This document shows, piece by piece, positions 1 through 8,806 of a DNA stretch of 64,000 nt. The notes beneath the pieces are model-generated. The model did not search any database. It was not told the origin of the DNA and worked only from the letters and a program-made list of their open reading frames with translations. This DNA comes from Paenibacillus sp. FSL H8-0079. GTDB lineage: Bacteria; Bacillota; Bacilli; Paenibacillales; Paenibacillaceae. Location of the stretch: positions 5,952,001-6,016,000 of the forward strand of contig NZ_CP150300.1 in assembly GCF_037991315.1 (NCBI RefSeq), written 5' to 3'. Made by a program: the position numbers and the translations under genes. Numbering within the stretch: position 1 is the stretch's first letter; every line of letters starts with the position of its first letter.

Positions 1-2680
1 AACTAGTGTGCACATATTTCGGTTCGCTAATTGTACCAGTAACGACTCCATCTGCTTCAATCTCATACTTGGTTGCATCTGTTACATCTGCCCATGTCAA
101 TGTAATCGCAGTCTCTTCCGAGGAAGCTTTTAGAACAGGGGTATTCAATAACGTTGTACCCCTTACCTCATCACTCCATGCTCCGGTCCCTGCCGCATTT
201 TTGGAGCGAACGCGGAACGTATGATCCGTATTAGCTGCAAGTCCGGTCTTGTTGTATGTTAATCCAGTAGCAACTACTACCGTGCCATCAATTTCAAGCT
301 CATAACCTGTTGCTCCGGTTACAGCATTCCATTTCAAAGCCATTGTTGTGTTCGTTACAGAGGTAATGCCCAATCCAGTAACTGAACCTGGTAGTGTATT
401 TTGATTTAAGACAGCAGTCCAAGCCCCATTGTTTGTATCTGTCAGTGCTCGTACACGATACTTATGCGCTGTTCCTGGCTGAAGACTTGAATGCACATAT
501 TTCGGCTCATTAACTGTTGCCACAATTGAGCCATCTGCTTCAATCTCATACTTGATCGCATCTGATACATCTGCCCATGTTACTGTAATAGCAGTCTCTT
601 CCGAGGAAGCTTTTAAAACAGGGGTATTCAACAAGGTCGTGCCATCAATGATATCACTCCATGCTCCGGCCCCTGCCGTATTTTTGGAGCGAACCCGGAA
701 CGTATGATCCGTATTGGCTGCAAGACCTGTCTTGTTGTATGTTAATCCACTTACAGGTACTACCGTGCCATCAATCTCCAAGTCGTAACCCGTTGCTCCA
801 ATTACGGCATTCCACTTAAGCGCGATAGCGACATTGGTTGCAGAGGTTACACTCAACCCTGTGACTGAACCCGGTAAAGTATTCTGAGTGAGAAGTGCAG
901 TCCAAGGGCTAACGTTCATCTCCGTCAGGGCTCTTACACGATACTTATGCGTTGTTCCTGGAGTCAAACTCTCGTGCGTATAGACTGGCGTCGTAACCGT
1001 AGCTACAACAATACCATCTGCCTCCACTTCATATTTAGTTGCATCAGTAACATCTGCCCAAGTTACTATAATTGCACCTTCTTGGGAAGATACTTTCAGC
1101 ACAGGCGTATTGAGTTGAGTCGTGCCACTTACCACGTCACTCCACACACCCACACCTGCCGTATTCTTGGAACGGATACGGAACGTATGGTCCGTATTCG
1201 CTGCAAGACCACTCTTCGTATATGTTAAACCAGTAACTGGAACTACCACTCCATCAATCTCCAAGTCATATCCAGAGCTACCGGTCACTGCACTCCATTT
1301 CAAGGAAATTGCGGTGTTCGTTGTGGATGTTAAACTGAGACCTGAGACTGCTGCAGGCAATGTACTCTGTGTCAGGACAGCTGTCCAAGCACTTGTGTTA
1401 TATTCAGTAGCTACACGAATACGATATTTATGAGAAGTACCGGGTAATATATTTTCATGTGTGTAGCCTGATTCACTTACCTTCGCAACAATCACGCCAT
1501 CCGCTTCAATCTCATATGCAGTAGCATCTGGTATGGATGTCCACGTTAATATGATCGCTGTTTCTTCAGAGGATGCCTTCAATACAGGCAGATTAAATTG
1601 CGTACGACCTGTTACTATCTCGCTCCAGGCTCCTGCACCTGCAATATTCTTTGAACGAATACGGAAAGTGTGGTCCGTGTTTCCAGCGAGTCCACTCTTC
1701 GCATAACTTGTGGTTGTCAAAGAAATAGGGGTGCCGTCGATTTCCAAATCGTAGCCTGTGGCACCGTTAACCGCATTCCATTTCACGGTAATGGCTGCAT
1801 TGGTGACTGCACTCACATTCAATCCACTGACAGAGCCAGGCAAGGTATTTTGCGTCACCACTGATGTCCAAGCACTTGTATTCGTCTCATTGATTGCACG
1901 CACACGATATTTATGCGCTGTGCCTGGTGTCAGATCGGTGTGGTTAAAGATTGGATCTTCTAACCCCAAAGAAACAACTCCATCCGCTTCAACATCATAT
2001 GAAGTTGCCCCTTCAATTGGAGTCCATACAAGCACAACCTCCTCTGCCGTGGCATTGGATTGAACTACGGGTGTGCTCAGTTGAGTAGTACCCGTTACTG
2101 GATCACTCCAACTTCCTGCCCCACCTGAATTTTTGGATCTGATTCTGAAGGTGTACTCTGTATTGGCTGCAAGTCCAGTCTTGTTATATGTTGTTCCTGT
2201 TACCGCAACAACTGACCCGTCGATCTCCAGATCATATCCTGTTGCTCCCTTAACAGCAGCCCAGGATACAGACAATTTATTCACTGTAGCATCAGTGATT
2301 TTCAAACCATCTGCACGGTTAGGTACCGTTAATTGACTTAGTGGTTTACTCCGCGAGCTCTCATTATCAGTTGAGAAGGCTTTTAGCACATAGGTATGTG
2401 TTGAATTGGACTCCAAATCTTCATGCTCATATGAGTTCACATTGCCCAATTCAATAGGCTCTCCACCGTCAATTTGCAATTGATATCGATCTGCAAATTC
2501 AACGGATTTCCAATTCAATGTATTCTTTCCCTCTTCGCCTTTTGCGGTTAAGATCGGTTTTTCAAGTAAAGTTCTCAGCGAGTATGGAACACTCCATTCA
2601 CCTGCACCTCTTTGATTAACACCACGTACTCTGTAAGTATAGTTCGTATTATTTCTATAAGGGCTACTTGTATAGTCCAG
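1..2680 (-). repeat. Tandem 483-bp repeats encoding paired FN3 modules
   Basis: A landmark equivalent to atgatccgta falls at 221, 704, 1187, 1670 and 2153, that is four consecutive steps of exactly 483 bp (161 codons). A sixth, diverged copy lies near 2639, 486 bp further. Each unit encodes two FN3 modules. Copies nearest the left edge are most alike at the DNA level, which suggests recent amplification or homogenisation. Confidence 0.85.
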
Positions 2681-3445
2681 ACCATAGAACGGACCTTTAG
2701 TTACACCATTTTCTTCAATTTCATACTGAACCGCTTGTTGTGCAGCTAACCAGTTAAGGTTGATCGTCGCATCATTCGCAGTGGCTACTAGGCCAGTTGG
2801 AATAGCAGGAACCGTAGTAATTGGCTCCTTTGTTCCCGACTCCTTAATAAAGCTGAATGATTCTGCCTTGCGTGTGTAATATGGATTAAGGTTGGATACA
2901 AAATCTACCACAGCACCTGTATCCGCGCTAATCACCAAACTAAGTTGAGAGGCTTCATAACTTTGTACATATCTGGGGGTTTCCATTCCAAATTCATCTA
3001 CTCGGGAATTGTTCCAAACACCTACATTCGTACCTGATTGTCTATATTCCATGGTACTGTAATATTCCCAAACCTCGGAAAAGTCAACGATAAATGCATT
3101 AGTCACTTGCCCAGTATAGGTAGAAGTATACTTACCAAAGGTAACATTGGTCATATCTGCAACATTTCCTCTAATGGACTGACTTCTTGAGAAGGAATAT
3201 CCTTTTGCTGAAATACTGTATGATCTCGTCCAGCCCAGATCAATCGGTTTCTGATTCACCATCAGATTCCCATTCTGTTCGGATAATACAAAACGATAAT
3301 CATTACTGGATGCGATAATTCTATTACTCGTTGCGGCATCTGCACGGTTCCCCCCGTACATGCCAAACTGTCCGAATACCAGCATAAATACTAGTAAACG
3401 GACAGTCCATAAGTAAAATCTGTTTTTTCTTTTTCCTGCGACCAC
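1..3445 (-). CDS. Secreted fibronectin type III repeat protein (C-terminus outside window)
   Basis: Open minus-strand frame of about 1148 codons that runs off the left edge. I place the start at a GTG at 3445, preceded by the ribosome site AAGGGGAG eight bases upstream. Residues 1-38 form a signal peptide (basic N-terminus, hydrophobic LLVFMLVFGQFGMYG, then ADAA). About 190 residues of an unrecognised N-terminal domain follow. From about 2800 leftwards the protein is a run of FN3 modules with motifs such as YEIEADG, KYRVRALT, TFRVRSKN and GAWSDEV. The modules come in pairs with an exact 161-residue period. FN3 domains commonly serve as spacers in secreted enzymes and surface proteins; no catalytic or SLH domain is visible in the part present. 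The upstream gene comFC is codirectional, but a 305-base gap separates them. Function unknown. Confidence 0.85.
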   Translation of the reverse strand, partial: MVAGKRKNRFYLWTVRLLVFMLVFGQFGMYGGNRADAATSNRIIASSNDYRFVLSEQNGNLMVNQKPIDLGWTRSYSISAKGYSFSRSQSIRGNVADMTNVTFGKYTSTYTGQVTNAFIVDFSEVWEYYSTMEYRQSGTNVGVWNNSRVDEFGMETPRYVQSYEASQLSLVISADTGAVVDFVSNLNPYYTRKAESFSFIKESGTKEPITTVPAIPTGLVATANDATINLNWLAAQQAVQYEIEENGVTKGPFYGLDYTSSPYRNNTNYTYRVRGVNQRGAGEWSVPYSLRTLLEKPILTAKGEEGKNTLNWKSVEFADRYQLQIDGGEPIELGNVNSYEHEDLESNSTHTYVLKAFSTDNESSRSKPLSQLTVPNRADGLKITDATVNKLSVSWAAVKGATGYDLEIDGSVVAVTGTTYNKTGLAANTEYTFRIRSKNSGGAGSWSDPVTGTTQLSTPVVQSNATAEEVVLVWTPIEGATSYDVEADGVVSLGLEDPIFNHTDLTPGTAHKYRVRAINETNTSAWTSVVTQNTLPGSVSGLNVSAVTNAAITVKWNAVNGATGYDLEIDGTPISLTTTSYAKSGLAGNTDHTFRIRSKNIAGAGAWSEIVTGRTQFNLPVLKASSEETAIILTWTSIPDATAYEIEADGVIVAKVSESGYTHENILPGTSHKYRIRVATEYNTSAWTAVLTQSTLPAAVSGLSLTSTTNTAISLKWSAVTGSSGYDLEIDGVVVPVTGLTYTKSGLAANTDHTFRIRSKNTAGVGVWSDVVSGTTQLNTPVLKVSSQEGAIIVTWADVTDATKYEVEADGIVVATVTTPVYTHESLTPGTTHKYRVRALTEMNVSPWTALLTQNTLPGSVTGLSVTSATNVAIALKWNAVIGATGYDLEIDGTVVPVSGLTYNKTGLAANTDHTFRVRSKNTAGAGAWSDIIDGTTLLNTPVLKASSEETAITVTWADVSDAIKYEIEADGSIVATVNEPKYVHSSLQPGTAHKYRVRALTDTNNGAWTAVLNQNTLPGSVTGLGITSVTNTTMALKWNAVTGATGYELEIDGTVVVATGLTYNKTGLAANTDHTFRVRSKNAAGTGAWSDEVRGTTLLNTPVLKASSEETAITLTWADVTDATKYEIEADGVVTGTISEPKYVHTS

Positions 3446-3750
3446 TTCTGTTCTCCCCTTCAAAAGATATGATGTGCCACTCCCCGTGGTGAACGGCAAA
3501 ACTATCTATTCTGCGCGAGAAAACCAATTCCTCTTTTTTACATGTAAAAATTTTCTTATAACGCTTTCATTCATCATTTCTTCAAACAACTATACTTCAA
3601 ACGGTATAAATGGAATGGAGACAATCACAATTATAACAATGATTAATAAAGGAACATATTTTCCTGTCTACTATTAATCATAATGTATAGATTCCCCGCC
3701 TAGAGTGTCTGAAGATTACTGGACAGTCATTTATTATTTGGATTTAACTA
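3446..3750. other. Intergenic region comFC / FN3 gene
   Basis: No gene is supported here. It holds the upstream region of the FN3 protein gene. A perfect AT-rich palindrome, tttttacatgtaaaaa, lies at 3535-3550. I see no convincing terminator behind comFC and no promoter with both boxes in good shape. Confidence 0.5.
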
Positions 3751-4647
3751 CTACGATCTTGCCAGTGTCAGTGTGTAAATCTCGACGATAATCTCCATAG
3801 AGAAGCAGGTATTTAGGATAACCCGCCCACAAGCGTCCAAGGTGCTACCTGTTGTATATATATCATCGATTAGCAGTATCTGTATGGGTTTGGCATGTGA
3901 CATGCCCTTTCGTGTTGGCAAATGAACTTTCCTGTATAGCTCTTCAATTAATTGCATACCATCCGGGTTGATGGTAAAAGCATTCTTCATCGTTTCGATA
4001 CGCTCACCGCGTGATTTGAAGCTTTGTTTGGTCGTGTTGATCTGGCGCTGCAACAGATCAACGATGGGTAGGCGGCAGGCGGTGGCGAGCCCATCAGCCA
4101 GCCGCTCCGCCTGATTGAAGCCGCGCTCGGCCAGGCGCTCGCTGCTCACCGGAACATAGGTGACCGCGTCAGGCTGCCATTGCGGCTTCATTTGTTGAGC
4201 AAGTGTGGCGGGATAAGCCACGGGGACGGGGGGTTCTTTTGCCAAAGCAGAATTCTGCTCCTCACTCATCGCTTGAAAAGCTCGAATCAACAGCGCGGTT
4301 AGGAGCGGCGCGTATCTTTCGTGGCCTCTGAACTTGTACATTCCTATCCATTCTTTCATAAGAGCGTTGTATTGTACTGCGCTGCGGTTGAGGATAAAAG
4401 AACGGTTTTGCATATGTGGACGAGCACAGTCCGGGCATCCGACTCCCCGACCACAACGCAGGCAGCGGATGGAGCGGATCCATGGAATCGGCTTCACACA
4501 ACGTGGGCATATGCCCGGATAGATTGGAGAAAGGATCGCTCGAGTGCCGCATGTCAGACAAGTCGCTCCCGGTGGGGCGAGTAGGTGATGAAGACGCCCG
4601 GTCAGGTGCTGCGCATAATCGGTTAAGTTACTGAGCCAGTTGAACAT
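3751..4647 (-). CDS. comFC: ComFC-type phosphoribosyltransferase, competence
   Basis: Late-competence protein of the ComF family, 298 aa from the chosen ATG, needed in relatives for uptake or processing of transforming DNA and thought to act in the cytosol with the ComFA helicase. Two Cys4-type zinc modules occupy residues ~29-75 (CLTC, CPRC, CLRC, CPDC). A type I phosphoribosyltransferase PRPP-binding loop, ILLIDDIYTTGST, lies at ~257-269. The frame is open up to a TTG at 4713 directly behind comFA's stop, but the ATG at 4647 has the better ribosome site GGAGGT about ten bases upstream. The gene follows comFA within 70 bases, so the two are almost certainly one operon. Confidence 0.92.
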   Translation of the reverse strand: MFNWLSNLTDYAQHLTGRLHHLLAPPGATCLTCGTRAILSPIYPGICPRCVKPIPWIRSIRCLRCGRGVGCPDCARPHMQNRSFILNRSAVQYNALMKEWIGMYKFRGHERYAPLLTALLIRAFQAMSEEQNSALAKEPPVPVAYPATLAQQMKPQWQPDAVTYVPVSSERLAERGFNQAERLADGLATACRLPIVDLLQRQINTTKQSFKSRGERIETMKNAFTINPDGMQLIEELYRKVHLPTRKGMSHAKPIQILLIDDIYTTGSTLDACGRVILNTCFSMEIIVEIYTLTLARS

Positions 4648-4713
4648 GGATGAGCAAACCTCCAGTCTTGGGAATGTAATGTGAAGTGTGGAACCGAACT
4701 TGGCAGATAACAA

Positions 4714-6606
4714 TTAGGTTCGGGATGGTGGATGCAGATAACCTTTGCGACGAGCGATGGTGTTCATTTTCCGGATCTGTGCAACGGCCTTAACCTGGGA
4801 ACGTGTCCGACGGGACGATGCAAAAACCACCCTACCCGCCGGGTCATCCATGGAACGTCCTGCTCTGCCCGCCATCTGAACCAGTGAAGCTTCATCAAAG
4901 AGACCATTGTCTGCATCCAATATAAAGACATCGCTACGTGGAATGGTCACGCCACGCTCCAAAATCGTTGTCGTTACGAGCAAACGAATTGTGCGCTCAC
5001 GAAAGGCTATAACTTTGCTAGCGCGATCAGGGTCCTGAGATGAAGTTCCTTCGATATGGATTCCGGGAAAGGTACGACGCATCAGGTTAACAAACGCCTC
5101 AATCTGGGCAATACGTGTCACAAAGACAAATACCTGTGCGTCACGCTTCAGTGAAATTTGAATGTTATTTTTAATTACAGCTGGCAATTGCTGTCTTTGA
5201 ATACACTGGGCCACTGTAACCATCTTGATCAATCTTGGCACGGGCAAAGGATGACGGTGGAAACGTACTGGAACTTTGGCATGAGTGAGTTTTCCCTGCG
5301 CTGCTTCCCTCTGTAGCCGGGCTGGCGGTGTAGCAGACAGATAGACGAAATTCCCCTCTGGTTTGCAGGAAGATGCCGCGGCGTGAGCGAGCATTGGATC
5401 GTTGTGATATGGGAAAGCATCCAGTTCATCGATAATGACGAGATCGAATCCCTGGTGAAAACGCATCAGTTGATGTGTGGTCGCGAGCGTGAGCTGAGCG
5501 TCTTTCCAGCGTTCGTCACTGCCTCCGTAAAGGGTAGCGAGTGAGGTGTCCAGAAAAGCTTTAGCTAGACGCGGAGCTAGTTCCAGCACCACATCCCTGC
5601 GCGGCGTAGCGACCAGTGCTCGTCCACCACGATCCAATGTATGTTGGAGTAGAGGGAATATCATCTCGGTCTTGCCGGCCCCGGTCACAGCCCACAGCAA
5701 AAATCGCCCCGGCCCATCCCCTGCGGGCGGCCGGGCCAAAAACGCTAGCGCCGCGGTTGCTGCCGCGCTCTGCGCTGCGCTAAGCCCCCACCGGGCGAGC
5801 CCGCCGCCGGTGGGGGCCAAGGCCGTGCCACGACGCGGTGCTTCGCCGCGTCGTGGCACGGCCCCTTGCGCTGCACTGCGTAGCAGCAGCGCACAAGCAC
5901 GGCTGCGCCCCAGCGCGAGGCAGGCCTCGCAGTAGGCGCACGCCGCCAGGCCGCAGGCAGCGCAGGGCACGCGCTGCCTTGCTTCGCTGCCACAACGGTG
6001 GCAGCGGGGCGCGCTCCGCGCGCGTCCAAGCCACGCGTGCCGACGCCGCGTGGCAGGCCCTTCGAGGGCGGCTGTGATACTCAGCCGCCCGTGCAAGCGC
6101 GCGAGCTGCGCAGCCGCGCGCCACTCCCTTGGCGGCTGGGCGGTGTCCGCCAGCAACGCCTCCGCCTCGGCCGCCAGTAATTGGCGGCCGCTGATCCGCT
6201 CAGCCAGCAGGGCCGCGTCCCGCTCCAGCTGAGCCCACTGCCCGGCGGGATACGGCTCGGGCATCCCGCCTACCTGAATACCACGCACAGCAGCACTCCC
6301 CGCTTTGCCCGCTATAACTTTTCTCGCCTCAACTTCCCCCGAGGCCAGTTCATATACATCCAGCTTCCGCGCAAGATAGCTCTTCCATTCGCGCTCACCC
6401 CACTGATCCATGCCTCGCTCCATATCAAAATGTTCAACCAACCAAGATGCCTGACTTAGTGGCAACGCCGTATCTAACAACAACCAGCGCAGCACGTGCC
6501 GACCACTTCCTCCCTCGAGCCACCAAGTCACATCCACTCGAATGTCAAGGGACAAGACCATGCTCCACCCTTCACCTACACGGCACACATATATAGCAAC
6601 CTTCAT
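4714..6606 (-). CDS. comFA: ComFA, DEAD-family helicase for DNA uptake
   Basis: ATP-dependent helicase/translocase thought to drive single-stranded DNA import through ComEC during competence. It has 630 aa, longer than the roughly 460 aa typical of Bacillus ComFA. A cysteine-rich zinc finger spans residues 202-229 (C202, C205, C215, C218, C223, C226, C229). Walker A, AVTGAGKTE, ends at residue 314; the Walker B DELD, the SATP motif and a C-terminal QMAGRAGR motif VI follow. The extra length is N-terminal and central, and the DNA encoding residues ~110-300 is very GC-rich with perfect inverted repeats. The start has the ribosome site GGGGGAG five bases upstream. A strong terminator at 6638-6684 separates it from the quorum-sensing genes upstream. 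Confidence 0.93.
   Translation of the reverse strand: MKVAIYVCRVGEGWSMVLSLDIRVDVTWWLEGGSGRHVLRWLLLDTALPLSQASWLVEHFDMERGMDQWGEREWKSYLARKLDVYELASGEVEARKVIAGKAGSAAVRGIQVGGMPEPYPAGQWAQLERDAALLAERISGRQLLAAEAEALLADTAQPPREWRAAAQLARLHGRLSITAALEGPATRRRHAWLGRARSAPRCHRCGSEARQRVPCAACGLAACAYCEACLALGRSRACALLLRSAAQGAVPRRGEAPRRGTALAPTGGGLARWGLSAAQSAAATAALAFLARPPAGDGPGRFLLWAVTGAGKTEMIFPLLQHTLDRGGRALVATPRRDVVLELAPRLAKAFLDTSLATLYGGSDERWKDAQLTLATTHQLMRFHQGFDLVIIDELDAFPYHNDPMLAHAAASSCKPEGNFVYLSATPPARLQREAAQGKLTHAKVPVRFHRHPLPVPRLIKMVTVAQCIQRQQLPAVIKNNIQISLKRDAQVFVFVTRIAQIEAFVNLMRRTFPGIHIEGTSSQDPDRASKVIAFRERTIRLLVTTTILERGVTIPRSDVFILDADNGLFDEASLVQMAGRAGRSMDDPAGRVVFASSRRTRSQVKAVAQIRKMNTIARRKGYLHPPSRT
5784..5817. repeat. 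Second perfect inverted repeat (11 bp) inside comFA
   Basis: Arms 5784-5794 (gcccccaccgg) and 5807-5817 (ccggtgggggc) are exact reverse complements with a 12-base loop. It lies immediately next to the 18-bp inverted repeat in the GC-rich part of comFA. Confidence 0.85.
5821..5863. repeat. Perfect 18-bp inverted repeat inside comFA
   Basis: Arms 5821-5838 (ggccgtgccacgacgcgg) and 5846-5863 are exact reverse complements around the 7-base loop tgcttcg. The DNA encodes the low-complexity stretch AVPRRGEAPRRGTALAP, residues ~248-262, between the zinc finger and Walker A. Confidence 0.9.
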
Positions 6607-6637
6607 ATACGCTCCCCCATCCTAATTTCTCTGAACG

Positions 6638-6684
6638 CAAAAAAAGCACATGCCAACCCGGCTGTTGGCCGGAGCATGTGCTTC
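6638..6684 (-). terminator. Rho-independent terminator between the Spo0E-like gene and comFA
   Basis: Minus-strand stem aagcacatgc / gcatgtgctt with an inner CCGG/CCGG pairing, followed by a run of seven T. It ends transcription arriving from the quorum-sensing genes and insulates comFA. Confidence 0.85.
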
Positions 6685-6922
6685 ATGTCCATATTCAATC
6701 TTCTTATGATGAATCTACTTATTTACTATACCAATTGAATCTCTACTCTACAAATTCAGCCATTACAAAAAGTTTATTTCCCAACTCGAATTACAGGTTA
6801 CTGATTAAGTGCTGAACAACTTCTAACCGGACTATTATAAATATCATCTAGATGAACCTTATTCTACGAAGTACATTTACTTCAATTATGTTGGTCTAAA
6901 ATTTACAGGAACCGGTTATGTA

Positions 6923-7099
6923 TTACTTAGTTTGGAGATGCCTGAGAAACATTCGATTATACCGATTAATCAACTCATCCAAAATCTCGGATTGCTTAAT
7001 TACCATTGGATGTTGTAAACCATAAATCGCAACCAACGCATGCAAGCTTTCCCGTTCACGTTCCAAGTCGTTTTCTTGATTGTTCACAACATATTTCAT
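6923..7099 (-). CDS. Spo0E-like aspartyl-phosphate phosphatase, 58 aa
   Basis: Small protein of 58 residues. Its second half carries the family signature S-x2-LD-x-LI-x2-Y (SEILDELINRYNR), preceded by an amphipathic first helix (LERERESLHALVAIYGL). Spo0E-family phosphatases are helical hairpins of 50-90 aa that dephosphorylate Spo0A~P and delay sporulation. The ATG at 7099 has the ribosome site GGTGAGG six bases upstream. It lies 137 bases behind the secreted-peptide gene with no terminator between them, and the terminator at 6638-6684 follows. I therefore infer it is expressed with the receptor-peptide pair, at least in part. The target phosphoprotein cannot be told from sequence. Confidence 0.8.
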   Translation of the reverse strand: MKYVVNNQENDLERERESLHALVAIYGLQHPMVIKQSEILDELINRYNRMFLRHLQTK

Positions 7100-7236
7100 A
7101 GCATCCTCACCTCTATGAAACAGTGTAACCTCTTATGTAAAAACCAAGATTCATGTCAGATATACAAAAAACCTATAAGAAAATGAAATGTGGTCATCCT
7201 CTCACAGGTAACTATTTATAATCTATGAAACAATAT

Positions 7237-7383
7237 CTACCAACCACCTTGACCATGAGAATTAGTCGTTAAAATTTTTGGAACTTCAGGTGGTACATTC
7301 TCCGTAGCAGAAGACGTATTAAATGGCACCACCATTGTTGTGATGGTAATTATGGTAGCAATGATTATGAATTTTATCTTCAT
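7237..7383 (-). CDS. Secreted signalling pro-peptide (Phr/AloP-like), 48 aa
   Basis: A 48-residue reading frame whose ATG overlaps the stop of the receptor gene (ATGA overlap at 7380-7383). The ribosome site AAGGAGGT lies inside the receptor gene. It has a charged start (MKIK), a hydrophobic export segment (FIIIATIITITTMVVPF) and a short polar tail ending TNSHGQGGW. This is the layout of Phr, NprX and AimP/AloP pro-peptides: exported, trimmed to a C-terminal oligopeptide, re-imported by oligopeptide permease and bound by the adjacent TPR receptor. The mature peptide is not known; the last 5-10 residues are the natural candidates. Too short for ordinary gene calling. Confidence 0.82.
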   Translation of the reverse strand: MKIKFIIIATIITITTMVVPFNTSSATENVPPEVPKILTTNSHGQGGW

Positions 7384-8750
7384 CTCTCTTTTCGGACCTC
7401 CTTCAGCAGTGTAGTGTACTTATGAAGCTCTTCGTTTGTTGCTAAATGCCGAATGGAATCAAATGTACAGAACCCTCTGACCATACAAGCATCATTATTA
7501 ATTCTAGCTGAGATTGCCAAACTATCCAGTATAAATTGAATCCCAACTCGAATCCGGTCTGAGTTTAGATAATAATCCGCTACATCTGCCAAGAAATTCA
7601 CGAACTGATCATCTATAATCTGATTGGTATAAGAACCTACCTTCTCATGTGTGATCATAAATGATGATATCGCGGTCTTAAAGCGTTCCAACACATGATC
7701 CATATTTATATTATAACTTAGTGCTGCCTTAATAAGCTTAAACAATCCACGTAGAATCTCATTTTCTTTTGTAGATAAATAATCCACATACTCATCTAAA
7801 ATCTCAATTCTTCCTGTCATTATTTCAAAGAGGTACCTATTTGCTGTTGCCCACTCCCGAAACTGACTCTTTGTAAGCTCCGCTTCAAGATCATTCTCAA
7901 TAACCCACTCGTGATTTTCATAGCATGAGACGTAGTATAACGCCTGCTGATACTCATTCTTTTCTCCATATATTGATGCTATGATCAAATCCGAGTATAA
8001 AATATAACCAAACAACGCTTTGGAAGGCTCTTGATAACTCTTCCCCCTTCTAATGCGTTGATGTTTGATTTCATATTGTACCCTCGCCAGTTTGCCCATT
8101 CGTGTTGCCAGTTGCTCCGCTTTGTCCCAACGACGCAATGAGAGATATAGATTCATCAGATCCTTCAGCGCATCCAGTTGCTCCAACTCATTAAGACGCA
8201 CGACATAAGGATCAAATTGCACTGCATGTTCCAGATTATTTTGCTGATCATCATTAATCGAAAGTTTAAATATTCGATACTGGCAAATAGCCAGCCGTTC
8301 GGCATGCTGGTACCGTTCTCCCTCACACACTTTACGATAAATAATTAATGCAGCTTCCGCTCTCCCTTCGTTGTTGAATGATTCGGCACAATCAAACAAA
8401 GGTTTGATGTACGCAGGATTCTCCATCATTAGATCTACAGTACGTTCAATACAATCGTTTTTTCCAAGCTCAGCGCAGCGCATGATAAACGGACGCAGTC
8501 GTCGCCAGTTCATCGTAGAATCATTAGACAACTCACTCACATACTGTTCATAAAAATATCCTTCTTCCAATCCCATGTATTCTGTCAAAATATCCAGAAT
8601 TTTAACCGATACAGGCTGTGAACCGTTAATCACCCTGCTTAGCGTTCCAGAATTAATGCCTGATCTCTCTGCAAAATGATAGAGAAGGATTTTGTTTTCC
8701 TCTATGTAATGTAAAAATTCTGTTCGGATCGTCTTATCCAATATACTCAA
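7380..8750 (-). CDS. XRE-HTH / TPR-like peptide-responsive regulator (RNPP, AloR/AimR-like)
   Basis: About 456 aa. The N-terminal helix-turn-helix (FHYIEEN then LYHFAERSGINSGTLSRVI) is followed by ~390 residues of helical repeats typical of TPR receptors of the RNPP group. Closest in layout to AimR of phages and the AloR receptors described in Paenibacillus polymyxa. I prefer the TTG at 8750, with AAGGGGG seven bases upstream. The ATG at 8798 has no ribosome site and lies only two bases from the predicted transcription start. The gene overlaps a secreted pro-peptide gene, and a Spo0E-like gene follows. The predicted role is a transcription factor whose DNA binding changes when the peptide is taken up; whether it also controls distant genes is unknown. 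Confidence 0.82.
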   Translation of the reverse strand: MSILDKTIRTEFLHYIEENKILLYHFAERSGINSGTLSRVINGSQPVSVKILDILTEYMGLEEGYFYEQYVSELSNDSTMNWRRLRPFIMRCAELGKNDCIERTVDLMMENPAYIKPLFDCAESFNNEGRAEAALIIYRKVCEGERYQHAERLAICQYRIFKLSINDDQQNNLEHAVQFDPYVVRLNELEQLDALKDLMNLYLSLRRWDKAEQLATRMGKLARVQYEIKHQRIRRGKSYQEPSKALFGYILYSDLIIASIYGEKNEYQQALYYVSCYENHEWVIENDLEAELTKSQFREWATANRYLFEIMTGRIEILDEYVDYLSTKENEILRGLFKLIKAALSYNINMDHVLERFKTAISSFMITHEKVGSYTNQIIDDQFVNFLADVADYYLNSDRIRVGIQFILDSLAISARINNDACMVRGFCTFDSIRHLATNEELHKYTTLLKEVRKER

Positions 8751-8806
8751 GAAGATACCCCCTTCCAGAAACACACATTTCCCACGTTCAACATCCATTT
8801 TAAGTA

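Noticed and set aside
1..2680. Regular repeats considered as a CRISPR array
   Set aside because: The unit is 483 bp, coding and in frame; there is no short repeat/spacer structure.
3535..3550. Palindrome tttttacatgtaaaaa before the FN3 gene as a regulator site
   Set aside because: AT-rich palindromes of this type are common by chance and no matching regulator or promoter arrangement was seen.
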